DNA from: Listeria monocytogenes
GTDB taxonomy: Bacteria > Bacillota > Bacilli > Lactobacillales > Listeriaceae
Assembly: GCF_013282665.1 (NCBI RefSeq)
Contig: NZ_CP054041.1
Location: 2,214,001 to 2,278,000, forward strand
Direction of reading: 5' to 3'
DNA length: 64,000 nt
Shown: piece by piece, positions 28,707 through 37,743 of the stretch
Layout of the letters: each line of letters opens with the position of its first letter
How positions within the stretch are numbered: the stretch's first letter is position 1
The notes under the pieces: generated by a model
Databases searched by the model: none
Told to the model about the DNA's origin: nothing
What the model saw: the letters and a program-made list of their open reading frames with translations, nothing else
Position numbers and translations under genes: made by a program

Positions 28707-29701
28707 TGTTTAGAAACTACTTGCTCGCAGTAATCTAGGTAAGCGCCATTTACTAAAAAATATTTTGGAATCATTAACCCAACAATATTGGTGAGCAAAT
28801 CTGAATTAGCGATGGCAGGATTAATCATTTGATGCGAGACATTTGGGATGGTTTGGATTTCTAGTTTTTCTTTTTTGATTTGTTGGGTGTAAACATCTTT
28901 TGTTTCTGCTGAATCAACATTTTTATCTTTTTCAGCTAAGACGAGATAGATTTTTGCTTTTATTTTTGAAAGGTCTAGGGTGGCATCTTGGTTCATGTTT
29001 TTGCGGATAAAGTTGTAGCGATCCGGGGTCATTTTTTCTTTGCCGCCATTTTGTTTGTAGCTTTCGTAGGTGTTATTTTTAGAAATAAGGGCGCTGTCGG
29101 TGAGAAAATTTTGTTGTGCTTGCTTGACTTCTTTAGTTGTTTTACCAGCGTCTTTCGCTTGCCAGCTGGTGTTATATTCTCCTTGACGCATCCAGTTGAT
29201 AGCAGGGGCGGCAAGGATTGAGAAAGCAATCTCATTATTTGCATTCATTGCTTTTGGGATTACCCAGCCGGCTTGACTAGCGCCCCATAAGCCGATTTTG
29301 GCGGTGCTATCAGGATACTTCACTTTCATCCAATCAATCACTTGGTTGACTTCGTTTGCGCGGTCATCCATGGACTGATTTAGCCAATTGCCTGAGGATT
29401 TACCAACGCCTAATTTATCCCAAGAAACAGATATATATCCTTGTTGGGCAAAGCGTTCCATTAGCGGTTTATAGCCACCGTTTTGAGTTGCTTCTTGTGC
29501 CCCGTCACCATGAACAAACACAATAATGCCTTTTGGTTTCTCGTGTTTTGGAGTTGTCACGACCGCAGAAAGTTTTCCACCAGTAGTTGGGATTGCGACG
29601 CTTGTTTCGTTCATTTCGAAATTGTTTCCGATGAAAAGAATCGCTACTAATATGACGATGATTGCACTCATTATGATAGTTATTTTTTTCCAACGTTTCA
29701 T
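28703..29701 (-). CDS. Alpha/beta hydrolase, membrane-anchored or secreted
   Basis: 332 residues from ATG 29701, which has GGAGTG upstream; a start at 29725 lies inside the neighbouring gene. An uncleaved signal or TM segment (about 7-26) leads out of the membrane. The hydrolase fold shows FVHGDGAQEA (oxyanion region), WDKLGVGKS, the nucleophile elbow GLWGASQAG and NVSHQM with the catalytic His near the end. Substrate unknown. It overlaps the GNAT gene by 4 bp and is the last gene of a MerR-GNAT-hydrolase operon. Confidence 0.85.
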   Translation of the reverse strand: MKRWKKITIIMSAIIVILVAILFIGNNFEMNETSVAIPTTGGKLSAVVTTPKHEKPKGIIVFVHGDGAQEATQNGGYKPLMERFAQQGYISVSWDKLGVGKSSGNWLNQSMDDRANEVNQVIDWMKVKYPDSTAKIGLWGASQAGWVIPKAMNANNEIAFSILAAPAINWMRQGEYNTSWQAKDAGKTTKEVKQAQQNFLTDSALISKNNTYESYKQNGGKEKMTPDRYNFIRKNMNQDATLDLSKIKAKIYLVLAEKDKNVDSAETKDVYTQQIKKEKLEIQTIPNVSHQMINPAIANSDLLTNIVGLMIPKYFLVNGAYLDYCEQVVSKQ

Positions 29702-30294
29702 TGTATCCACTCCATTTTTTGCCATTTTTTGATACCGGTGAGTACTCCCATCAATGTGCTATTTTCTTTTTGAATCACTTGGAAACCTAAAGCTCTATAC
29801 AGCTTGCAAGCGCGATTATTGTTCTTGGCAACGTATAGAGTAATCTGTTCATCATGAAAAGTTTCTAGGCAATGAGAAATTAGCATTTTTCCAATGCCTT
29901 GACCACGAAAATTTGGCGAAACGGTTATAAAATCAATATATCGTTCATTTTGAACAGGTTTGTGTGATAGAAGACTGAGTAAGAAAATCAATTTGAGGCA
30001 CTGTGAAAATGATAAAAATTTTCTTAGTGCTTGATATAGTTTTTGATGAGAGTCACTCTTGCTCGTTACAAACATGCAACCGCAAACTAGCTTATCTTGT
30101 ATTGCAATTAGTAGGTTTTCGTCTTGTTCTGTGTAAATGTAATGGCAAAAAGCGTATATAATGTCATGTACTTCTGTTTCTTTGAATAGCGTTTTTGTGA
30201 ACTTTGATTTGAACCCTGCGACAACTAAAGAAGCTACTTCTTCAACGATACTTTCTTTTTCAAATGAATCGATGTTTTTAATGGAAAGGATCAT
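29698..30294 (-). CDS. GNAT family N-acetyltransferase
   Basis: 198 residues. ITVSPNFRGQGIGKMLISHC near 121 is the acetyl-CoA motif (RGQGIG) and VAKNNNRACKLYRALGF near 157 the final GNAT block. It overlaps both neighbours by 4 bp (ATGA at each end), so the three are translated as a coupled unit under the MerR-type regulator. Confidence 0.9.
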   Translation of the reverse strand: MILSIKNIDSFEKESIVEEVASLVVAGFKSKFTKTLFKETEVHDIIYAFCHYIYTEQDENLLIAIQDKLVCGCMFVTSKSDSHQKLYQALRKFLSFSQCLKLIFLLSLLSHKPVQNERYIDFITVSPNFRGQGIGKMLISHCLETFHDEQITLYVAKNNNRACKLYRALGFQVIQKENSTLMGVLTGIKKWQKMEWIQ

Positions 30295-31010
30295 AACGGC
30301 ACTTCCATTGTGTAAACCATTGCGTCCGGATAGGCGAGTGAAGGGTAGATGTTTTCGTATAATATCATGCTTGTTGTAGGATATTTTAATTCTTCTAAAA
30401 ATAGTTGGATTTGCGTTTCAATAGTTGCTTCATCTTTGGTAATAAAAGATTTACGAGCATATTCGCCAGCCGGAAAAGTATAATCACTCCTTTTTTTAAT
30501 GCTCTTAAGGCAGATTACACCAGTGTTTTGCTTGCAGAAAATGTAAAAAGGTTCCTCTAAATCCGGTAGATTGTGTTTTGCGGCTTGGGAGTAGTTGATA
30601 GTGTTTTTATCAACTATTTGGTTAGGAACTTTTTTAAAATAACGGTCTTCTTTAGCTACAAACGTGATTTCATTTAAACGCATTTCTTTTTGCGAATGAA
30701 TGATTTTCTGAATCGTTTTCTGAATTCCTACTAATTCTTCTATTTGTTGTTGCAAATCTTGTTCAGCCTGCTCTAACATGGGAGTCACTTTTTCACCAAG
30801 CAAACTTTCTTTTATTTCTTGAATAGAAAAGCCAATTTTTCTAAAAAGAATAATTTGATATAAACGGTAAATATCTGTTTCTTCAAAATAATAATAGCCA
30901 TTTTCAGGATTTCGTTTGGGAACTAGAATACCTTCATCAATATAATGACGGATTTTATATTTAGATATTTGAAAAAGTTGCGCGATTTCGCCACTGGAAA
31001 GAGTATGCAT
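30291..31010 (-). CDS. MerR family transcriptional regulator
   Basis: 239 residues. The N-terminal winged helix starts SSGEIAQLFQISKYKIRHYI, followed by GILVPKRNPENGYYYFEE and the long coiled-coil dimer helix at about 75-115. The C-terminal 120 residues look like a GyrI/BmrR-type ligand domain (FPAGEYARKSF), suited to bind a hydrophobic drug-like compound. Likely autoregulates the operon with the acetyltransferase and hydrolase. AAGGAGG lies before the ATG. Confidence 0.9.
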   Translation of the reverse strand: MHTLSSGEIAQLFQISKYKIRHYIDEGILVPKRNPENGYYYFEETDIYRLYQIILFRKIGFSIQEIKESLLGEKVTPMLEQAEQDLQQQIEELVGIQKTIQKIIHSQKEMRLNEITFVAKEDRYFKKVPNQIVDKNTINYSQAAKHNLPDLEEPFYIFCKQNTGVICLKSIKKRSDYTFPAGEYARKSFITKDEATIETQIQLFLEELKYPTTSMILYENIYPSLAYPDAMVYTMEVPL

Positions 31011-31080
31011 CTGAATACCTCCTTGTGATTTAGTTTTAGTATAAACTATGTGGTTACCACGCAGTCAAATAAAAGTATAA

Positions 31081-31128
31081 AAAAATAACGCTGAAAACAA
31101 ATGAAATATGTTTTCAACGTTATTTTTT
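31081..31128 (-). terminator. Terminator of the secreted protein operon
   Basis: AAAAATAACG, one mismatch, TGAAAACA pairs with TGTTTTCA, one mismatch, CGTTATTTTT: an 18-bp stem flanked by A/T tracts. It overlaps the stop of the 75-residue gene. Confidence 0.85.
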
Positions 31129-31354
31129 AAAATAAACTTATTGATAATATAAAGCGTATAAAAAACCATAAAGATAGTACAAAAAACACCAGATTTATTA
31201 CTTTTATTTCTTTGGGATGTGTTTTATTATAATCAAAAATTTTGATGAGGTTAAGTAAAACAATCCATACTGCAATAATAATGATTAAAATATTTAGTAA
31301 AGAATTACCAAAAATATTTTCAAAACTATATAATGTACTCATACATTCATTCAC
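31127..31354 (-). CDS. Small two-TM membrane protein
   Basis: 75 residues, two hydrophobic segments (about 15-37 and 51-73) joined by a basic loop (KIFDYNKTHPKEIKV). It starts 3 bases after the stop of the secreted protein gene, so the two form an operon. A secreted product with a tiny membrane partner recalls bacteriocin-immunity pairs, but neither sequence proves this. Confidence 0.6.
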   Translation of the reverse strand: MNECMSTLYSFENIFGNSLLNILIIIIAVWIVLLNLIKIFDYNKTHPKEIKVINLVFFVLSLWFFIRFILSISLF

Positions 31355-31357
31355 CTT

Positions 31358-31996
31358 CTAACGATTATTTACATAATCCAACCATACTTTATCTTTGCCT
31401 ACTCGGATGTAGTTGTAAACGGTATAATTTCCACCACTAGTATTGTTGATTACCATTTTCACCCCACCATATGCAGAATAGCCGGATTTTTCATTTTTTC
31501 TGAAGACACCTTTTGACAAAATACTTCCACCATTATTTGTACTATAATTTATCCCGTAAATACGATCTAAACGATCCGCATATTTCGAACCCCATTCGAT
31601 TTTACCATATATAGTAGTATAATCAGCTTTATAAGAAAAACTATAGCCTGAGAAATTTTGTTTTACTGTTACTCCTTTATATATCATTCCACCTGGAATG
31701 ACAGTTTTTGTTCCAGTTGTTTTACTGCTTTTTTTGAGTAAGGGTCTAGTATTACTCTGTGATTCTTCGCTAATTTCCTTTGCTTCAGAATATGTAACTT
31801 TTGCCCCTTCCACTGTTTCTATATTTGCGTTGGAGTAATCTATTTCTGTTTGAATTATCTCCCCATATTGATTATTTTCAACATAAACTTCTTTGTCTTT
31901 TGTACTAAATATATTTTCTTTAGCCGAAACTTGGACACTACCTATTAATATAGATAAAACCAAAGACATCCCTAGTACATATAATATTTTTATCAT
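31358..31996 (-). CDS. Secreted protein of unknown function
   Basis: 212 residues. A signal peptide (MIKILYVLGMSLVLSILIG, cleavage probably after VSA at about 25) is followed by a polar, probably disordered propeptide-like region to about 85 and then a beta-rich, Gly/Tyr-rich C-terminal domain (YSFSYKADYTTIYGKIEWG, VKMVINNTSGGNYTVYNYI). No cysteines, no wall-anchor motif. GGAGATGG lies before the ATG. Confidence 0.7.
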   Translation of the reverse strand: MIKILYVLGMSLVLSILIGSVQVSAKENIFSTKDKEVYVENNQYGEIIQTEIDYSNANIETVEGAKVTYSEAKEISEESQSNTRPLLKKSSKTTGTKTVIPGGMIYKGVTVKQNFSGYSFSYKADYTTIYGKIEWGSKYADRLDRIYGINYSTNNGGSILSKGVFRKNEKSGYSAYGGVKMVINNTSGGNYTVYNYIRVGKDKVWLDYVNNR

Positions 31997-32259
31997 GTTG
32001 CCATCTCCTTTTTATGTTTATAGTACAAAATGATTATAACATATTACTTTTTTGTTTAAAAATTATATAAGAGAATTTGAGGTTCTTCTTGTAATTTTTA
32101 CTTAAATATCTTTTTATAGCATTTTATAAAATACTTATTATTTTGATTGATAAATTTAAATATAAATAAAGTTTACCTTAAGAAGATAAAATAATAACTT
32201 TTTAGTAAAATAAAAACCAAAATAGGAGCTGCTAATAATTTGAAAACCACAAATGACAA
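31997..32259. other. AT-rich intergenic stretch
   Basis: No gene seen. It lies between the divergent secreted protein gene and the Fur-box promoter and must hold the promoter of the former; runs of A/T make single boxes undecidable. Confidence 0.5.
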
Positions 32260-32274
32260 TGAGAATCATTATCA
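32260..32274 (+). promoter_or_regulatory. Fur box
   Basis: TGAGAATCATTATCA matches the 7-1-7 Fur consensus TGATAATnATTATCA at all but one position, and its 5' flank (AATGACAA) extends the repeat. It covers the -35 region (TTATCA at 32269-32274) of a promoter whose -10 is a perfect TATAAT at 32292-32297 with 17-base spacing. Iron-bound Fur would block it. Confidence 0.88.
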
Positions 32275-32330
32275 AACACAGATTTTTGTGATATAATAAA
32301 CAAAGATTTATTAATGGGGGTTAGCGATCA

Positions 32331-32435
32331 AATGGGAAAAGTAGTATTTAAAATGGCTCATACTGCCAAAAAACCAAAGAAAGTATTAAGGTATCTTGAA
32401 ACGAACCTTATTGTAACTCGGGGGGAAGTGCAATG
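32331..32435 (+). CDS. 34-residue ORF leading the Fur-controlled ABC operon
   Basis: ATG 32331 has ATGGGGG upstream and reads MGKVVFKMAHTAKKPKKV and on to a TGA that overlaps the ABC exporter start (ATGA, 32433). It is basic and has no TM segment. The coupling and position directly behind the Fur-box promoter support translation, either as a peptide or as a leader that delivers ribosomes to the exporter gene. Confidence 0.55.
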
Positions 32436-34148
32436 ATTGATAAGCGTTTGTTTCAATTGGTTGAAAAGAAATCTTTAGTGTTATTAATTCTTTATCGTGT
32501 GCTGAGTTTGGGGTTGATGATTGGTCTTTGGCTTGTTTTTGCTCAACAATTAACGCATTATTTAGAGGGCCAAAGTGTCGATTGGTTATGGCTTATTGGA
32601 ACGGTTTTAGTCGTTTTAGTTGGCAAAGCGATACTTACCAAATTAGCGGAGAAACAAATTTACCAAGCATCAGCAGAACTGCGTTTATCAATGAGGCGCG
32701 CTGTGATGGAAAAAGCTTTTCGGTTAGGCAACAACGAAGGACAGCTACCGGCATCAACTTTAACGCAGCTCGCGGTAGATGGGATCGAACAATTAGAAAT
32801 TTATTATTCACGTTTTTTACCGCAATTATTTTATTGTCTCATCGCTTCTTTGATGATTTTTGGAAGTTTAGTTGGATTTGCGTGGCAGCCGGCGATTGTG
32901 CTATTAATTTGTATGCCGATGATTCCGGTTGTTATTATAGCAGTGATGAAAATTGCTAAACGGATTTTGAGTGGCTATTGGTCGGATTATACGAATTTAG
33001 GAACCAAATTTCATGAAAATTTAAGTGGCTTGAGTATTTTGAAGGCTTATGAACAAGATAAATATAAGCAAGAGGAAATTGTTTCTGATGCGGAACGTTT
33101 CCGTAAAGCTACGATGAGTTTGTTATCGATGCAACTGAATTCGATTACGATTATGGATATTATTTCGTATAGTGGGGCGGCACTTGGTATCGGTATGTCG
33201 TTAATTATGTTCACAAATGGGAATATAAGCATGACTGGCATGCTGATGTTCTTACTACTAAGCGCTGAATTCTTTATTCCAATGCGTCAACTTGGGTCTT
33301 TATTCCATGTGGCGATGAATGGAATTAGTGCTTGCAGTAAATTGTTCGCTTATTTAGAGTTAAAAGAGCAAGTTTATGGCTCAGAAGAATTAGCTAAACC
33401 GTTAGAAAAAATGGAAGTTCGTCATTTGACATATACATATGAAGAGGGTAAAGCTAAAGCACTTCAAGATATATCAGCTCTTTTCAATAAAGGAAGTTTT
33501 TCAGCACTTGTCGGAAAGTCTGGTTCAGGAAAAAGTACGTTTGTCCGAGTGTTATTAAACCAATTGCCTGATTATCAAGGGGATATTGTTTGGAATGATG
33601 TATCGTTAGCTAATTTGAGCGGGGAAGCTATTCGTAAACAAGCTGTGTTAGTAGATAATCATGGTTATCTTTATGCAAATAGTATTCGGGAAAATTTATT
33701 AATTGGTAATCCAGCCGCAAATGATAGTGATTTATGGAATGTTTTGGAGCAAGTTAGTTTGGCTGATTTTGTTCGGAAACTACCGGGGCAATTAAGTGAG
33801 AATTTAGAAGAGAACGGAAGTAATTTATCTGGTGGGCAAAGGCAGCGGTTGTTACTAGCGAGAGCATTGCTGTGTCAAGCTGAAGTCTATGTTTTTGATG
33901 AAATTACGTCTGGTGTGGATTTGGAAAGTGAAAAAATTATTCTTTTGGTGTTGCAAGAATTAGCTAAAGAAAAAATTGTGCTCTTTATTTCGCATCGCTT
34001 ATATAATATTTTGGACGCGGATCAGGTACTCGTTTTTGACGCGGGAAAATTGGTAGAAGTGGCGAGCCCAGAACGATTGCAACAAGAATCCAATTACTTC
34101 AAAAATTACTTTTTAGAAGAAGAAGCGTTGCTGAAAGGGGGAGCATGA
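32433..34148 (+). CDS. ABC exporter, TM-ATPase subunit 1
   Basis: 571 residues: six TM helices in the first 310 residues, then an ATPase with Walker A LVGKSGSGKST near 364, signature LSGGQRQRLLLARALL near 467, and Walker B VYVFDEITSG near 488 with the catalytic Glu. CydD/IrtA-like half-transporter, forming a pair with the next gene. Fur control points to iron or heme-related export or siderophore handling; the cargo is not known. Overlaps the 34-residue ORF by 4 bp. Confidence 0.9.
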   Translation: MIDKRLFQLVEKKSLVLLILYRVLSLGLMIGLWLVFAQQLTHYLEGQSVDWLWLIGTVLVVLVGKAILTKLAEKQIYQASAELRLSMRRAVMEKAFRLGNNEGQLPASTLTQLAVDGIEQLEIYYSRFLPQLFYCLIASLMIFGSLVGFAWQPAIVLLICMPMIPVVIIAVMKIAKRILSGYWSDYTNLGTKFHENLSGLSILKAYEQDKYKQEEIVSDAERFRKATMSLLSMQLNSITIMDIISYSGAALGIGMSLIMFTNGNISMTGMLMFLLLSAEFFIPMRQLGSLFHVAMNGISACSKLFAYLELKEQVYGSEELAKPLEKMEVRHLTYTYEEGKAKALQDISALFNKGSFSALVGKSGSGKSTFVRVLLNQLPDYQGDIVWNDVSLANLSGEAIRKQAVLVDNHGYLYANSIRENLLIGNPAANDSDLWNVLEQVSLADFVRKLPGQLSENLEENGSNLSGGQRQRLLLARALLCQAEVYVFDEITSGVDLESEKIILLVLQELAKEKIVLFISHRLYNILDADQVLVFDAGKLVEVASPERLQQESNYFKNYFLEEEALLKGGA

Positions 34149-34149
34149 T

Positions 34150-35796
34150 ATGTCAGAATGGACGATTATTGGCTGGTTATTAAAGTTTGTTAAGCCGTTA
34201 CGAGGAAAGATGATTTTGGCGATTTTACTTGGTACTATAAGTAATTTATCGGTTATCATGATTTCTCTGATTGGTACGTATGGCATTATCGCGGTAATTT
34301 TACAGCAGCCACTGAATCCGTATAAATGGCTCTTTGTAATGGTTGCTTGTGGGGTGGTTCGCGGTTTGGCACGATATTTGGAACAGTATTTAAATCATGA
34401 TATTGCCTTTCGTTTGCTTGCGATTATTCGTGAACGTATTTTTGTGACGTTGCGAAAATTAGGACCTGCTCGTTTATCCGGAAAGAAAAGTGGTGATTTA
34501 GTTGCCGCGATTACAACAGACGTCGAGGCTTTGGAAGTGTTTTTCGCACATACAATCTCACCGGTTTTTATTGCACTTGGTACGACGATAGCAACAGTTG
34601 GCTTTTTGGCGACCTATGATGTTCGTTTAGCGCTCATACTTTTGTTAGGACAAATCTTGGTTGGTGTCGTTTTGCCGATGATTAGTTATAAACGAAATAA
34701 AAAAATCGGAACTGCTTATCAAAAAGAATTCGTTGGGCTCAATCAGATGATAATGGAAAATATTGCAAGTTTACAAGATATATTCCAGTTTAAATTGGGC
34801 GAAGAGCGTTTGAGTAAATTAGAAACACAAGGCGAAAAGCTCAATAAGCAGTATAAAAAAAGAATAAGACAAGGAAGCGAGCTCCAAATATTTGGTGAAT
34901 GGGTGCTAATTGGTACGGCGACTTTAATTTTAGTGTTAGGTAGTCTTTTGCAATTACCGCTTGAAACAGTATTAATTGGAACCGTGCTTAGTCTGAGTTC
35001 TTTTGGATCGGTATTGGCATTAAATGCTTTAGGAACAGCGCTGTTAACTACTTTTGCTAGTGGTAAGCGATTATATACATTAACAGAAGAAAAACCTGTG
35101 GTATTATTTAACGGTCGGCTTGAACTAGCGAATTTTGAAAGTGCGGAGTTAGATAAAGTGACTTTTAGCTATGATGGAAAACAACCACTTTTAAACGAAA
35201 TTTCGCTAGCACTACCTAAGGGAAAATGGCTTGGCATCGGTGGGGAAAGTGGCAGCGGGAAAAGTACCTTAGTAAAACTACTGATGCGTTACTGGGATCC
35301 AAAAGGCGAGGTTAAATTAAATGATAACGAACTCCCTGAAATTACAGAGTCTTCGCTTCATAGGCTCGAAGGTGTAATGGAGCAAAGTACGTTTTTGTTT
35401 GAAGACACACTTGGTAATAATATTCGTTTAGGAAAAAAAGATGCTACTTTGAAAGAAGTTAAAGAGGCGGCCCGAAAAGCTGCTATCGATACATGGATTG
35501 AGACTTTGCCAGAAGGTTATGACACGATCATTGGCGGGCAATCACGAAATTTATCAGACGGCGAACGCCAGCGGATTGGCTTAGCTAGACTATTTCTCCA
35601 TGGTGCTCCGTTATTATTATTAGATGAACCAACAAGCAATTTGGATTACATTAATGAACAAGCGATTTTAAACACGCTCCGTTCAGAAATTCAAGATAAA
35701 ACGGTGCTCGTAATTTCTCACCGAGCAACAACATTAGACTTGGCAGAAGAACAATTATTTATAGAAAATGGTGCATTAAAAAGTGTAGCAAAATAA
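34150..35796 (+). CDS. ABC exporter, TM-ATPase subunit 2
   Basis: 548 residues with the same layout: TM domain to about 310, Walker A IGGESGSGKST near 360, signature RNLSDGERQRIGLARL near 468 and Walker B LLLLDEPTSN near 490. The signature is LSDGE instead of LSGGQ, so the two ATP sites of the heterodimer differ. It begins 1 base after the stop of subunit 1. Confidence 0.9.
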   Translation: MSEWTIIGWLLKFVKPLRGKMILAILLGTISNLSVIMISLIGTYGIIAVILQQPLNPYKWLFVMVACGVVRGLARYLEQYLNHDIAFRLLAIIRERIFVTLRKLGPARLSGKKSGDLVAAITTDVEALEVFFAHTISPVFIALGTTIATVGFLATYDVRLALILLLGQILVGVVLPMISYKRNKKIGTAYQKEFVGLNQMIMENIASLQDIFQFKLGEERLSKLETQGEKLNKQYKKRIRQGSELQIFGEWVLIGTATLILVLGSLLQLPLETVLIGTVLSLSSFGSVLALNALGTALLTTFASGKRLYTLTEEKPVVLFNGRLELANFESAELDKVTFSYDGKQPLLNEISLALPKGKWLGIGGESGSGKSTLVKLLMRYWDPKGEVKLNDNELPEITESSLHRLEGVMEQSTFLFEDTLGNNIRLGKKDATLKEVKEAARKAAIDTWIETLPEGYDTIIGGQSRNLSDGERQRIGLARLFLHGAPLLLLDEPTSNLDYINEQAILNTLRSEIQDKTVLVISHRATTLDLAEEQLFIENGALKSVAK

Positions 35797-35800
35797 ATAA

Positions 35801-35833
35801 AAACAGCTTGTATAGTTTACAAGCTGTTTTTTA
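35801..35833 (+). terminator. Terminator of the ABC operon
   Basis: AAACAGCTTGTA pairs with TACAAGCTGTTT with an 8-base loop, followed by a T tract. Confidence 0.88.
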
Positions 35834-36008
35834 TTCATAAATCTACTTTCTCTGAGCTTTCGAAAAATTCAACCGTGTCAAGTGCTGCCCATCTGCTGTG
35901 TAATATAAATAATTCGTGTTTTATAGAACCGCTCAAAATATTTTATCTATTTGATAGAAAATAATGTCCAAAGTAAATGGAAGCTGGTTTTTCATTATAT
36001 TTGACGTA

Positions 36009-36593
36009 TTATACAAAAACTTTTCCAATTTGCTCAAATAGAAATTCTCGTCCAAACAAAAGAATGAGCATCAAGAAGAGCACGACAACACCAAAAATAA
36101 AAATACCGAATGTAAAATCGCGTGGATAGCTATAGTCATGTTTTTTTATATCTTCTCTTAATGAGGCTAATTTGGCATCAAATTGGTTAATTAATTCAAC
36201 GAAATTGCTTCGGCCGATAAAGGCGCAGTCGATTTTCTCCATCTTGTCTTCTGTTTGAAAGAATAGTTCCATCGTTTCTGGAATAGGATGTCCAAAGCTC
36301 GGACGAGAAGGTTGGAAGTTATAACTTATTCTCTTCACATTTGCAAGATGAATCGTTTTTGTTTTGTTGCGTGTGTGAATAATAAAATCGTTCTTGGTGA
36401 CTTGGCTCCATTCTTTTGGCGGGAGTAGAAGTTTCACAATTAAATATCCTATAAATAATAGAGTAATAAGACCATAGTAAAATGACTCTGGTTTTTCTAT
36501 TGACAATAAAGTTAATAAGCCAAACATGAGAATAAAAGATAAAGAAGTTAAAGCTGTTCCGATTGTTTTAAGTTTATCTTTGTAATATATCAT
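36009..36593 (-). CDS. Membrane protein with PH-like cytosolic domain
   Basis: 194 residues. Hydrophobic pairs at about 13-55 and at 162-182 flank a soluble beta-rich part (FIIHTRNKTKTIHLANVKRI, then METMELFF-type strands) that resembles bacterial PH-like domains. No known role. 35834-36008 before it holds no gene. Confidence 0.6.
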   Translation of the reverse strand: MIYYKDKLKTIGTALTSLSFILMFGLLTLLSIEKPESFYYGLITLLFIGYLIVKLLLPPKEWSQVTKNDFIIHTRNKTKTIHLANVKRISYNFQPSRPSFGHPIPETMELFFQTEDKMEKIDCAFIGRSNFVELINQFDAKLASLREDIKKHDYSYPRDFTFGIFIFGVVVLFLMLILLFGREFLFEQIGKVFV

Positions 36594-36703
36594 GATACAC
36601 CTGCTTGGTTGAATTTATGTTGAATTTAATGATAACATTGTAAAATATAATCATCAAGTTCATTAGTGAACTTTTAACTACTAAGTAAACAAGGGGGAAC
36701 TTC

Positions 36704-37180
36704 ATGGAAATCACATTACAACAACCTACAACAGCTGACTTTCCTTTCATTGAATGGTTGTGGGGAGATTTGGCAACAACAGAAGTGCTTGGCGGACCAT
36801 TTCCTTTTCCGGAAGAAACGCGCATGGACTGGTTAAAGTCAAAATCACAACCGAGCAATGCTTATTTTATTATAAAAAAAGACACAGAATCCGTTGGTGA
36901 AGTTAGCTTTCGCGATTTTGAAAAAGGAACAGCTCATTTAAATATTAAAGTGGCTGCATGTTACAGAGGCCAGCGAATCGCTCAAAAAGCTTTGCAATTA
37001 TTCTTGGATTTTTTTCAAACTGATTGTGGCGGGATAGTTATGTTGGATGAAGTTAGACGGAAAAATGAAGCTGGTATTGCATTTCTTGTAAATGCTGGTT
37101 TTGAAATTATAGAAGAAAACGAACTGACGGTGTTACTCAAGTGGACTGTACAATTGAGAAAAGAGGAATTAAATGCCTAA
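36704..37180 (+). CDS. GNAT family N-acetyltransferase
   Basis: 158 residues of the RimJ/RimL-like type: EVSFRDFEKGTAHLNIKVA near 66, AACYRGQRIAQKAL near 85 (acetyl-CoA loop RGQRIA) and VRRKNEAGIAFLVNAGFE near 118. AAGGGGGAA precedes the ATG. It overlaps the start of the CPCC pseudogene. Confidence 0.87.
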   Translation: MEITLQQPTTADFPFIEWLWGDLATTEVLGGPFPFPEETRMDWLKSKSQPSNAYFIIKKDTESVGEVSFRDFEKGTAHLNIKVAACYRGQRIAQKALQLFLDFFQTDCGGIVMLDEVRRKNEAGIAFLVNAGFEIIEENELTVLLKWTVQLRKEELNA

Positions 37181-37463
37181 ATATAGATGCGCTTGTTGTA
37201 ATAGTTTAACTATTGATGTTAGGGGCGAGTTTGAAATTTGTCAGGTATGTTACTAGGAAGATGAGGCTTATTTCGTTTTTGATGAAGCGGAGATTTATTC
37301 GCACTATTAAACTATTTCCACGATAGAAGATTTGTTAAATATTCGCTCTAGTGCTAATAATGGTTTAACTTTATTAGAAGCACGCCAAAATTTCAAACAG
37401 TTTGGTGCTTGTGAACTGGCAATGAAGCAATATGTTAGAGAGCCAACTGCAGACGAATTATAA
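37173..37463 (+). pseudogene. CPCC cysteine-rich protein, two nonsense codons
   Basis: One frame from ATG 37173 to TAA 37461 reads YRCACCNSLTIDVRGEFEIC, then CxxCY, a TAG (37254) where the family has Trp (W-E-D), then EDEAYFVFDEAEIYSHY, a TAA (37308), then ANNGLTLLEARQNFKQFGAC and a final REPTADEL. The family-typical ends are intact and the frame is kept throughout, so only two point changes seem to have killed it. Confidence 0.75.
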
Positions 37464-37743
37464 AGAAGGAAAAGGTAAGTGTAGAATTTATATCTAACTT
37501 ACCTTTTCTAGTAGTGAAAAAAAGCTGTTTTTTTGCTTAGGTTCATTTTTTAGACACAACTAAAAAAAGATATACCAATCGCGGAAATTCTAGTAATGTG
37601 ATGGTAGCAAGGTTAGTCGATGAAAAAGCTTGCTAATAATGAAGTGTCGTGAATTTATTAAAACAAGAAAAATTTCCTCCTAGTTCCGTTGATTTGAGTG
37701 TATAGACAAAGTATGATGTTGATTGAAACTCAAGGAGGATATC

